From Saccharopolyspora indica (GTDB lineage: Bacteria; Actinomycetota; Actinomycetes; Mycobacteriales; Pseudonocardiaceae): DNA of 54,682 bases. The stretch is taken from assembly GCF_027853965.1 (NCBI RefSeq), contig NZ_JAQGLB010000033.1, positions 1 through 54,682 of the forward strand, given 5' to 3'. Positions 8,277 to 15,981 of the stretch are shown here, piece after piece. Every line of letters starts with the position of its first letter. The first letter of the stretch is position 1. A program made the position numbers and the translations under genes. Below the pieces are notes generated by a model that was given only the letters and a program-made list of their open reading frames with translations, did no database searches and was not told the origin of the DNA.

Positions 8277-8410
8277 CCGCCTCTCCGCGATTTTCAGTGG
8301 TGGTTGCGTTCGGCGTCGCTCTCGCGTTTTGGCGGTTTCTTGTGGCTGGGTTGCATCACGGTCCCCTGAGGTGCGGTTGAGCAGGACTCCGGTTGACACA
8401 GGGGGTGTCA
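8277..8410 (-). repeat. dispersed leader repeat, copy 3
   Basis: The third copy lies between the DUF917 stop and the PucR start. Its distal end carries the perfect inverted repeat TGACAC-AGGGG-GTGTCA at 8394-8410, which overlaps the DUF917 stop codon. A 48-codon frame starts at an ATGA overlap with that stop and ends at a TGA overlapping the PucR ATG. The frame is not kept in the other copies because of indels. Confidence 0.85.
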
Positions 8411-9493
8411 TCGCCGCACCTCCAGCAGGACGGGGTCGGAGTCGATGCCGTAGGCGCGCGGCGCCAGCACTTGGCGGCGGCGCGGGTCGGTCCAGAACCC
8501 GGCGGCGGGCAGCTGCAGGACGGTGACCTCGACGCCGCGGCGGATGACGTCGCAGGGGATCGGCGCGCCGGTGCGGTGGTCGAGCACCGCGAGGACGTCC
8601 GGCGTGGACGCCACCGGCTCGCCGTCGCGCATCGCGAACAGGTACTCGTTCTCCATCTCCAGCCGGAGCAGCGATTGCGTCCGGTGATCCCGGACGGTCG
8701 CGCTGCCGCGGGCGAACGCGGTCCGGCCGTGCTCGCCGGGGCCCGGCCGCCGCGACACCTCCACCACCCGGCCCAGCCCAAGCACCCGCCCGCCGGTGGC
8801 CGCCGCGAGCTGCGCGGCATCCGCCGAAAGCGCTTGCCTGCCCAGGGAGAGCGCGGCGCTCACGGTGTCCGGGATCGCGCATTCCGGCAGCTCGGAGGCG
8901 CGGATCGGGGCCAGCGCGAGGACCGCCCAGCCGCCGGAACCGGCGAGGAAGGCGCGCGCGGTGCGCTCCACCTCGGTCGAGGTCGCCTCGGCGAGGACCA
9001 GCACCTGCCCGCCCGGCTCGGCCAGCACGACGGGCGTCAGCCCCTTGCCCGCGGCGGCGACGGAGAGCTGGTCGAGGCGGGGCACGCCGCGCCCCGAAAG
9101 GTCCGCGTCCACCACCGGAAGGCCCAGCTGGCCGCCCACGACCAGCGGCACGATCCCGTTGAGCCCGCCGACCTCGATCGAGACCAGCGCGTCGGCGCGG
9201 TGGCCGGTCCACCGCTCGATCGCGGCGAGGGCGTCCCGGAACTCCGCCCCGCTGGGCAGCTTCTCGGCGAACACCGCGGTCGCCCCGATCACTCCGATCG
9301 GCACCACCCGGGCATCGCCGGTCAACTCGCGGATCGGGGTGAGCGCGGCCCGGCGGCCGGCGGCGAGCCGCCCGCGCAGCAGTGCGGAGGCGGTCACCGT
9401 GTCGCCGCCACCACCGGATCCGAGCAGCGAAACGCCCCGTTCCAGCGCGGGCACGTCCGCAAGGCCGATCTGCACGCCCACAGCCTGCCCCAT
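8408..9493 (-). CDS. DUF917 family protein, divergent paralogue
   Basis: A 361-aa member of the DUF917 (S-methyl-thiohydantoin desulfurase-related) family. It keeps the N-terminal glycine-rich loop as GSGGGGDT (about 25-32) where the two other copies have GTGGGGDP, and keeps a version of the central GG(L/I)N...PL segment (VGGLNGIVPL). The motif DADGMGRAFPE seen in both other copies is replaced by DADLSGRGVPR. The ligand or reaction may therefore differ. The ATG at 9493 was chosen; a GTG a few codons downstream is also possible. It lies 26 bp from the stop of the MFS gene, in the same operon. Only family-level function can be stated. Confidence 0.75.
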   Translation of the reverse strand: MGQAVGVQIGLADVPALERGVSLLGSGGGGDTVTASALLRGRLAAGRRAALTPIRELTGDARVVPIGVIGATAVFAEKLPSGAEFRDALAAIERWTGHRADALVSIEVGGLNGIVPLVVGGQLGLPVVDADLSGRGVPRLDQLSVAAAGKGLTPVVLAEPGGQVLVLAEATSTEVERTARAFLAGSGGWAVLALAPIRASELPECAIPDTVSAALSLGRQALSADAAQLAAATGGRVLGLGRVVEVSRRPGPGEHGRTAFARGSATVRDHRTQSLLRLEMENEYLFAMRDGEPVASTPDVLAVLDHRTGAPIPCDVIRRGVEVTVLQLPAAGFWTDPRRRQVLAPRAYGIDSDPVLLEVRR

Positions 9494-9518
9494 CAGCGCA
9501 AACCCGGCGCGGACGGGC

Positions 9519-10751
9519 TCAGCGAACGGTTCTGATCCGGTAGACCAGCACCGCACCGGCGATCGCGACGACCGAGGCGGCGGTGTAGAGCACCGGGTAG
9601 CCGCCGAGGTGCGCGACGATCGGCGCGGCGACGGCCGGGGCCAGCACCTGGGGGAGCGCGTTCGCGATGTTGATCACGCCGAGGTCCTTGCCGCGGTCCA
9701 GCGCGGCCGGGAGCACCTGGGTGATCAGCGCGAAGTCGACGGAGGTGTACGCGCCGAACCCGACGCCGAGGACCAGCGCCGCGACGACCGCGCTCGGCCA
9801 GGTCTGCCAGCCCGCGAGCAGGAAACCGGCGACGGCCATGATCACGCCGGACCAGGCCACGAAGGCGCGCCGGTTGGCGATCCGGTCCGACCAGATCCCG
9901 GCGGCCAGCACCGAGCCCAGCACGGTCACCGCGTTGATCGCGGTCAGGACCAGCACGCCGCCGCCCGGATCGGGCAGCCGCACCGCGTCCTTGAGGTAGA
10001 ACAGCAGGTACAGCAACGTGATCGAGTTGCTGAGGTTGATCAGGAAGCGGGTCAGCCAGGCCCACGCGAAGTCGCGGTGGCGTCTGGGATCGAGCCAGAA
10101 CCCGGCGAAGAACGCGCGCGGGCTCCACGGCGGGCGCAGCTCCGCCGGTAGCACCCGGTCCCGCCGCAGCAGCACGTACGGCACGGGCGCGAGCAGGACG
10201 AACACCGCGCACGCGAGGTATCCGCCGACGATCCCGCCGCCCGCGACCGCGAGCCCGGTGCCGGCCATGATCCCGATCGTCTGCGCGACCCCGAAGTACC
10301 CGCCCGCGGTGCCGCGGTGCCGCAGCGGCACCTGGTCCGGGATGGCCGCCGACAGCGCGGCGAACGGTGCGTTGAGCGCGGTCTGCACCAGGCACCACCC
10401 GGCGATCATGCCCACCACGCCCTGCGCCGCGGCCATCAGCAGCAGCCCGGCGACCCCGCCGAGCGTGCCCACCGCGACCCACGGGATCCGCCTGCCGAAG
10501 CGGGAAGCGGTGCGGTCCGAGAGCGCGCCCCAGAGCGGGTTGGCCAGCATCGAGAACAGCGCGCCGATCCCGGCCGCGAACGCGAGCACGGCTTCCTTGT
10601 CGCCCGGGGCGAACGCGTCGGCCTGCTTGGCGAGCAGGATCTGCAACGGCCCGTACCAGCCGACGAAGGTGCCGACCGTGGCCAGCGAGAACGCCAGCAC
10701 CCAGCGGACCGGCACCCGTTCGGTCGGTTCGCCGAGGCCGTCGGCGGTCAT
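9519..10751 (-). CDS. MFS transporter, GPH-like sugar symporter type
   Basis: A 410-aa inner-membrane carrier with about 12 hydrophobic segments. The loop NPLWGALSDRTASRFGRR (71-88) is the signature of glycoside-pentoside-hexuronide type cation symporters. Its ATG at 10751 overlaps the stop of the beta-glucosidase gene by 4 bp (ATGA), so the pair is translationally coupled. Import of a beta-glucoside for the GH1 enzyme is the simplest reading; direction and substrate are inferred. Confidence 0.82.
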   Translation of the reverse strand: MTADGLGEPTERVPVRWVLAFSLATVGTFVGWYGPLQILLAKQADAFAPGDKEAVLAFAAGIGALFSMLANPLWGALSDRTASRFGRRIPWVAVGTLGGVAGLLLMAAAQGVVGMIAGWCLVQTALNAPFAALSAAIPDQVPLRHRGTAGGYFGVAQTIGIMAGTGLAVAGGGIVGGYLACAVFVLLAPVPYVLLRRDRVLPAELRPPWSPRAFFAGFWLDPRRHRDFAWAWLTRFLINLSNSITLLYLLFYLKDAVRLPDPGGGVLVLTAINAVTVLGSVLAAGIWSDRIANRRAFVAWSGVIMAVAGFLLAGWQTWPSAVVAALVLGVGFGAYTSVDFALITQVLPAALDRGKDLGVINIANALPQVLAPAVAAPIVAHLGGYPVLYTAASVVAIAGAVLVYRIRTVR

Positions 10752-12055
10752 CGCGATGCGGCGATCCGGTCGCGGTACCAGCCGAACGACGTCTTCGGGG
10801 TGCGCCGCTGGGTCGCGTAGTCGACGTGCACCAGCCCGAACCGCTTGGTGTATCCCTCCGCCCACTCGAAGTTGTCCAGCAGCGACCACACGTAGTACCC
10901 GCGCACGTCCACCCCGGCGTTCATCGCCGCGCGCACCGCTGCCAGGTGCTCGTCCAGGAACACGACGCGTTCCAGGTCGTCGCACCCGCCTGCGGCGTCG
11001 ACGGTGTCGTCGTAGGCGCAGCCGTTCTCGGTGATCACCAGCGGTGGGAGGTGTTCGGCGTAGCGCTCGTGCAGCGTCGTCAAGACCTCGGTGAGGCCCT
11101 CCGGGGCGACGGCCCAGCCGAACGCGGTGCGCGGGAACCCCTGCGGCGCGAGGACTTCGAGCGGGACCGCGCCCTCGGTGGCCCGGACGGAGTTGATCGA
11201 GTAGTAGTTGACGCCCCACAGGTCCGGCGGCGCGTGGACGACCGCCAGGTCGCCCTCCCGCACGAACGGCTCGATGAGCGGTTCGAGCTCCGCGGGGTAC
11301 CGGCCGAGCAGCACCGGGTCGGTGAACAGCCGGTTCTGCAGGACGTCGTAGAGCGCGGCCGCGTCGCGGTCGGCGTCGGAGTCGGTGTGCGGGCGCGCCG
11401 GGGCGTAGCTGGTGATCCCCATCAGCCGACCGCGGAGCACCTGCGCGGCGTGGCCGCTGGCCAGCAGCAGGTGGTGCACGACCCCGGCGGCCTCCTCCAG
11501 CGGCAGGGTCAGTCCCGGCGCGTGCTCGCCGGTGACGTGCCCGAGCGCGAAGTGCTCGAACATCTCGTTGATCGTGGACCAGGTGCCGACCCGGTCGCCC
11601 AGCCGTGCGGCGACGATCTCCGCGTACTCGGCGAACCGCGCGGCGGTGTCCCGCTGCTGCCAGCCGCCCGCGTCCTGCGCCCACTGCGGCAGGTCCCAGT
11701 GGAAGAGGTTCACCGCCGGGCTGATCCCGTTGTCCGCCAAGGAGTCCAGCAGCCGGTCGTAGAAGTCCAGCCCGGCCGGGTTCGGCCTTCCGGAGGCGTC
11801 GGGGACGATCCGCGACCAGGACACCGACAGCCGGTAGGAGTCGATTCCGAGGTCTGCCATCAGCGCCACGTCCTCGGCGAACCGGTGGTAGTGGTCGCAG
11901 GCGACGTCCCCGGTGGAGCCGTCCGCCGTGGTGCCCTCGGCGTGGGCGAAGGTGTCCCAGATCGACGGGGTGCGCCCGTCCTCGTTCGCAGCGCCCTCGA
12001 CCTGGTAGGCCGCTGCGGCCACGCCCCAGGTGAAGTCAGGTGGAAAGCCCGTCAT
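10748..12055 (-). CDS. GH1 family beta-glucosidase
   Basis: A 435-aa cytosolic GH1 glycosidase. Features are the N-terminal FTWGVAAAAYQVEGA, RLSVSWSRI (75-83), the nucleophile motif ITENG with Glu343 and SLLDNFEWAEGY near the C-terminus, which binds the substrate. The acid/base segment reads TINEM with Glu164; the common form is NEP, so the residue after the catalytic Glu is substituted. GH1 enzymes cleave beta-glucosides, beta-galactosides or their 6-phosphates by a retaining mechanism. GGAGGAGCGGTTC precedes the ATG at 12055, and the alternative start at 12169 falls inside a terminator. First gene of an operon with the MFS carrier. Confidence 0.92.
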   Translation of the reverse strand: MTGFPPDFTWGVAAAAYQVEGAANEDGRTPSIWDTFAHAEGTTADGSTGDVACDHYHRFAEDVALMADLGIDSYRLSVSWSRIVPDASGRPNPAGLDFYDRLLDSLADNGISPAVNLFHWDLPQWAQDAGGWQQRDTAARFAEYAEIVAARLGDRVGTWSTINEMFEHFALGHVTGEHAPGLTLPLEEAAGVVHHLLLASGHAAQVLRGRLMGITSYAPARPHTDSDADRDAAALYDVLQNRLFTDPVLLGRYPAELEPLIEPFVREGDLAVVHAPPDLWGVNYYSINSVRATEGAVPLEVLAPQGFPRTAFGWAVAPEGLTEVLTTLHERYAEHLPPLVITENGCAYDDTVDAAGGCDDLERVVFLDEHLAAVRAAMNAGVDVRGYYVWSLLDNFEWAEGYTKRFGLVHVDYATQRRTPKTSFGWYRDRIAASR

Positions 12056-12102
12056 GAACCGCTCCTCCACGCAAAAACATGAAGACAATTCGGGTTCAGT
12101 CA

Positions 12103-12119
12103 GGGTGTCCTGGTCACCC
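12103..12119. promoter_or_regulatory. inverted repeat upstream of the GH1 operon
   Basis: GGGTG-TCCTGGT-CACCC lies about 50 bp upstream of the GH1 start codon and downstream of a terminator hairpin. A candidate operator or promoter element; no cognate regulator is identified. Confidence 0.35.
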
Positions 12120-12139
12120 GCCCGAGTCAAGAGGGCGCT

Positions 12140-12174
12140 CGCGGGTGGCGACGGCGCGGCCATCGCCACCCGCG
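12140..12174 (-). terminator. hairpin terminator after DUF917 (12179-13270)
   Basis: A 12-bp stem, CGCGGGTGGCGA / TCGCCACCCGCG, with an 11-nt loop starts 5 nt after the minus-strand stop. There is no U-tract, as is usual in actinomycetes. It separates the NCS1-HyuA-DUF917-DUF917 operon from the GH1 operon. Confidence 0.7.
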
Positions 12175-12178
12175 CGGG

Positions 12179-13270
12179 TCAGATGTCCTCGACCGGGCGG
12201 AACTCGTGCGGCAGGCCGAAGGCCGCCGGGCCGAAGACGGCCAGTGCCTCCGGGGTGCGCATCAGCTCCGGCGTGGAGATGCCGATGACCGTGATCCGCT
12301 GGCCGTAGCGCAGGGATTCGGTGGTGATCGGCTCCGCCTGCTCGGCATCCAGCACGCACACCAGGTCCGGGACCACGCACCGCACCTCGCCGTCGACCAG
12401 CGCCACCAGGTTCTCGTTCTGGAACTCGATCTCCAGCTCGTGCTCGCCGTCGAAGGACACCGCCGCCGCGCGCCCGCGCGCGAACCCGGCCTCGGTGCGC
12501 CGCTCGACGTCGGAGACCTTGCCGCGGAACAGCACCCGCAGGTGCCCGTACAAGGTGCTCTTCAGCACCTCGCCGAGGTGCGCGACCGGATCGGCGTTGC
12601 GCTCGCGGGCCTCGCGGATGGCCTTGCCGACGGTGTGCGCCAGCGTGAGGGTGCGCGGGATGGCGGTGCGCTTCACCTCGGCCCCGCTCATCGAGTACTC
12701 GGCGATGTGCGCGACCCCGCCCAGCCGGATGGTGACGCCGCGCGCCAGCCACTCCATCCGGGCGTTGTCGGCGCCCGCGTCGATCACCGCCGTCTCGCCG
12801 CGCTCACCGGCCACCGCCATCGGCGACCCGGTCACGCCGTAGACCCCGAAGGTCTCCATCTGCAGCTCCGGGAACGCGCGGCCCATGCCGTCGGCGTCCA
12901 CCACCGGCAGACCGGCGCGGGCCGCCACCACCAGCGGGATCATCGAGTTGATCCCGCCGCACTCGATCGGCATCGTCGCCGTCGCCTCGGCCCCGAGGTG
13001 GGCCTCCAGCGCCCGCAGCGCGGTGACCGCCTCCTCGCCGCTCGGGATCTTCTCGTGCACCACCGTGGGCGCACCCATCTGCGCCGTCGGGATCACCAGC
13101 GCCTCGTCGTCCACTTCGGACGGATCGAGCACGGTGACCGGCCCGGACTCGCGGATCGCCTGCTGCACCAGCAACCGGCCCACGTACGGGTCGCCGCCGC
13201 CCCCGGTGCCCAGCACGGCCGCGCCGCGGGCCAGGTCGGTCAGGTGCTCCTCGGTCAGCTGCCAGCTCAC
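12179..13270 (-). CDS. DUF917 family protein
   Basis: A 363-aa DUF917 protein, typical length. The N-terminal loop GTGGGGDP is at 21-28, IECGGINSMIPL at about 102-113 and DADGMGRAFPELQ at 125-137. The few characterised relatives act on thiohydantoin or hydantoin-type rings, and the family pairs with hydantoinase A/oxoprolinase proteins as here. The GTG at 13270 overlaps the stop of the next DUF917 gene by 4 bp (GTGA), so the two are probably made in equal amounts and may form a hetero-oligomer. Last gene of the operon. Confidence 0.88.
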   Translation of the reverse strand: MSWQLTEEHLTDLARGAAVLGTGGGGDPYVGRLLVQQAIRESGPVTVLDPSEVDDEALVIPTAQMGAPTVVHEKIPSGEEAVTALRALEAHLGAEATATMPIECGGINSMIPLVVAARAGLPVVDADGMGRAFPELQMETFGVYGVTGSPMAVAGERGETAVIDAGADNARMEWLARGVTIRLGGVAHIAEYSMSGAEVKRTAIPRTLTLAHTVGKAIREARERNADPVAHLGEVLKSTLYGHLRVLFRGKVSDVERRTEAGFARGRAAAVSFDGEHELEIEFQNENLVALVDGEVRCVVPDLVCVLDAEQAEPITTESLRYGQRITVIGISTPELMRTPEALAVFGPAAFGLPHEFRPVEDI

Positions 13271-14337
13271 TGCCCGACCCCCACCGGGTCGATGTCGTAG
13301 CCGAAGTAGCGCGGCCCGGCCAGCTCCAGCCCCGCCGGGGTGTGCCAGCGCGGATCGGCGGGGGCGGCGATGATCGCGACCCGCTGGCCGAAGCGCATCG
13401 CCTCGGTGGTGATCGCCTCGCCGGATTCCCGGTCCAGGGTGCAGATCAGGTCCGGCACCGAGGCCAGCACGGTGCCGTCGCGCTCGGCGACGAGGTGCTC
13501 GTTCTGGAACCGCAGCACCAGCTCGGCGCCGGTGTCGCCGTCCATGCCGACCAGCCGCGCGTCACCGCGGGCGAAACCGGACACGGTGCGCCGCGAGACG
13601 TCGACGACCTTGCCGGTGAACAGCCGCCGCCCGCCCAACCGCTCGACCACGGCGTCCACCGGATCGCGGTGCTCGGCCTGCGCGGTGCGCACCAGCCGGC
13701 CCAGCTCCGCGCACAGCGTCAGGGTGCCCGGCACCAGGGACTCGCGGGCCTGCCCGCCGGTCATCGCGAAGCTGCTGATCATCGCCGAGCAGCCCATGTC
13801 GATGGTGACGCTGCGGGCGAGCCGCTCCGCCCAGTGGTTGTCCACGGTGTCCAGCACGCCGCGGTTGCCCTTCTCGTCGGCGATGGCCATCGGGGTGGCC
13901 TTGATGCCGTACAGCGTGGGCAGCACCATCTGGATCTCTGGGAACGCGCGGCCCATGCCGTCGGCGTCGATCAGCGGCAGGCCCAGCTGCGCCGCGGCGG
14001 CCACCGGGATCAGCGAGTTGACCCCGCCCGCCTCGGCGCACGCGATGTGCGTGAGCTCCTGGCCGAGGTAGTCGGCGAGGGTGCGGGCGGCCAGGCCGAT
14101 CTGCTCGATCGACGGCAGCTTCTCGACCATCACGGTCGGCGCGCCCATCATCGCCACCGGCAGCACCGCGGCCTCCGGCGGCACTTCTTCCAGCGGTGTC
14201 AGGGAAACCGGGCCGTGCTCGCGCAGCGAGGCTCTGGCCAGCAGCCGGCCGATGTGCGGGTCGCCGCCACCGCCGGTGCCCAGGATGGCGGCGCCGCGGG
14301 CGATGTCGTCCAGGTCGGACAGTGCGATCTCGCGCAT
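13267..14337 (-). CDS. DUF917 family protein
   Basis: A 356-aa DUF917 protein, paralogous to its downstream neighbour. GTGGGGDP is at about 20-27, EAGGVNSLIP in the centre, and DADGMGRAFPEIQ is conserved. The ATG at 14337 is preferred over the GTG at 14343 because GGAGG lies 7 nt before it, although the GTG would give a GTGA overlap with the HyuA stop. Tandem DUF917 genes after a HyuA-like gene are a recurring bacterial arrangement; the reaction is not established from sequence. Confidence 0.88.
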   Translation of the reverse strand: MREIALSDLDDIARGAAILGTGGGGDPHIGRLLARASLREHGPVSLTPLEEVPPEAAVLPVAMMGAPTVMVEKLPSIEQIGLAARTLADYLGQELTHIACAEAGGVNSLIPVAAAAQLGLPLIDADGMGRAFPEIQMVLPTLYGIKATPMAIADEKGNRGVLDTVDNHWAERLARSVTIDMGCSAMISSFAMTGGQARESLVPGTLTLCAELGRLVRTAQAEHRDPVDAVVERLGGRRLFTGKVVDVSRRTVSGFARGDARLVGMDGDTGAELVLRFQNEHLVAERDGTVLASVPDLICTLDRESGEAITTEAMRFGQRVAIIAAPADPRWHTPAGLELAGPRYFGYDIDPVGVGQ

Positions 14338-14339
14338 GA

Positions 14340-15878
14340 TCACGCCTCCAGCTGCAGGTCGCCGACGGCCTTCACCCGGATCCGGGTCGCGTTGCCCGGC
14401 AGGTACGGGATGGGCACCTCGTCGAAGTCCACGATGTCCACGGTGGACGGGCTCGCGCCCGCGGCCACCGCCCGGTCGACCGCTTCCTGCTTGGCCTCGT
14501 CGACCACCGAATCGCGGCGGCCCGGCTCGATCGCGTACACCCGGTCCACCTCGCCGCCGATCTGCGCGATCGCGGCCCCGATGGCGTTGGCCACCGCGAA
14601 GTTCTGCGGCCGGTGCACCTCGCCCGCATCGCCCAGCTCGTCGGGCAGCAGCACCGAACCACCGCCGACGGCGACCACCGGCAGCGGCTCGGCGGAGGTC
14701 CGCATCCGCTCGACGGCGTCGGCGTTGTCCGCGGCGATGCGCTCCAGCGCGGCCCGGACCACGTCCTTGTCGAGGTGCTTGACCAGCTCCGGATCGCCGA
14801 TCTCGGCGCGCCCGGCGGCCACCGCGATGTCCGTGGCGGTCAGCGTGTCACCGCCGAACACCAGGGCCTTCGAGGTCAGCTGGTATCCCACCGATTCCGG
14901 GCCGACGGCCCCGTCGCGCACCAGGCTGCCGCCGCCGATGCCGATCGACAGCACGTCCGGCATCCGGAAGTTGGTGCGGATCCCGGCGACGCTGACCGCG
15001 GTGGTCGCCTCGCGCGGGAAGCCCTGGTTGAGCACGCCCACATCGCTGGTGGTGCCGCCGACGTCGATCACCGCGCAGGTGTCCAGGCCGGAGAGCACGG
15101 CGGCCCCGCGCATCGAGTTGGTCGGGCCGGAGGCGAAGGTGGCCACCGGGTAGCGGCGGGCGAAGTCGACGTCCATCAGCGTGCCGTCGTTCTGGCTCAG
15201 GTACAGCGGCGCGGTGATGCCCGCACCGGCCACCGACGTGGCCAGGCCGTCCACGATGTTGGCCGCCAGCTCCCGCAGCGCGGCGTTGATGACCGTGGCG
15301 TTCTCCCGCTCCAGCAGGCCGATCCGGCCGATCTCGTGGGACAGCGAGATCGCCACGTCCGGCAGCTCGGCGGCGATCAGCTCCGCCGCCCGCTGCTCGA
15401 AGTCGTGGTTGACCGGGGAGAACACCGAGGTGATCGCGACGCTGCGCACCCCGTTGCGGCCCATGTCGTCGATGGCCTTGCGCAGTTCGGCCTCGTCCAG
15501 CTCGGCGATGTGCCTGCCGTCGAACTCGTGCCCGCCGTGGCACAGGTAGCTGCGCCCGGACACGGCGTCGACCAGCCGCTGCGGCCAGTCCACCATCGGC
15601 GGCAGCGACGCACCGGCGGGCAGGCTGAGCCGCACCGCGGCGGTCGGGGCGAGCCGGCGGGCCTCGATGAGGGCGTTGATGAAGTGCGTGGTGCCGATCA
15701 TCACCGCGCGCACCCCGGCGGGGTCGAACGCGTGCTGCCGCTGGAGACCGTCGATGGCCGCGACGATCCCGGAAGTGACATCGGTGGTGGTGCTCATCTT
15801 CACCGCGGCGAGCACCTCGGTGCCGTCCAGCAGGACGGCGTCGGTGTTGGTGCCGCCGACGTCAATGCCGATGCGCAA
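14340..15878 (-). CDS. hyuA: hydantoinase A/oxoprolinase-like ATPase
   Basis: A 512-aa ASKHA-fold protein of the hydantoinase A/N-methylhydantoinase A family, which uses ATP to open five-membered cyclic amides. The phosphate-binding loop IDVGGTNTD is at 5-13, a second one CAVIDVGGTTSDVG in the middle, and the Gly-rich segments IGIGGGSLV and VVAVGGGSVLLP follow. It is shorter than full HyuA-HyuB oxoprolinases, and no HyuB gene is present; the DUF917 pair takes its place. Translation starts at TTG 15878, supported by AAAAGGAGTT at good spacing and the family-typical start RIGIDVGGTNTD. The frame further upstream runs through palindromes and is rejected. Confidence 0.88.
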   Translation of the reverse strand: MRIGIDVGGTNTDAVLLDGTEVLAAVKMSTTTDVTSGIVAAIDGLQRQHAFDPAGVRAVMIGTTHFINALIEARRLAPTAAVRLSLPAGASLPPMVDWPQRLVDAVSGRSYLCHGGHEFDGRHIAELDEAELRKAIDDMGRNGVRSVAITSVFSPVNHDFEQRAAELIAAELPDVAISLSHEIGRIGLLERENATVINAALRELAANIVDGLATSVAGAGITAPLYLSQNDGTLMDVDFARRYPVATFASGPTNSMRGAAVLSGLDTCAVIDVGGTTSDVGVLNQGFPREATTAVSVAGIRTNFRMPDVLSIGIGGGSLVRDGAVGPESVGYQLTSKALVFGGDTLTATDIAVAAGRAEIGDPELVKHLDKDVVRAALERIAADNADAVERMRTSAEPLPVVAVGGGSVLLPDELGDAGEVHRPQNFAVANAIGAAIAQIGGEVDRVYAIEPGRRDSVVDEAKQEAVDRAVAAGASPSTVDIVDFDEVPIPYLPGNATRIRVKAVGDLQLEA

Positions 15879-15903
15879 GTCGGAACTCCTTTTCAGTGTG
15901 CGA

Positions 15904-15972
15904 GTGGCGATTTCGCGCGAAACCACCGGTTGCCCTGCGGGCAGGGTGGCGATTTCGCGCGAAATCGCCACC
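15904..15972. repeat. paired palindromes, ATTTCG-CG-CGAAAT type
   Basis: A perfect 28-bp palindrome at 15945-15972 (GGTGGCGATTTCGCG and its complement) is followed at 15904-15926 by an imperfect one, GTGGCGATTTCGCGCGAAACCAC. The pair lies inside an operon, between the NCS1 stop (15982) and the HyuA TTG (15878), about 26 nt before that start. The same perfect-then-imperfect order, read on the minus strand, recurs at 31524-31593. Confidence 0.9.
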
Positions 15973-15981
15973 GCCCCGGAC

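Noticed and set aside
8265..8410. A 48-codon upstream leader peptide coupled to the DUF917 stop and the PucR start
   Set aside because: The frame is open and neatly overlapped here, but the same frame is broken by indels in the copy before the ArsR gene and fused in frame in the copy before the AlkZ-like gene. Conservation is at nucleotide level, so a peptide is unlikely.
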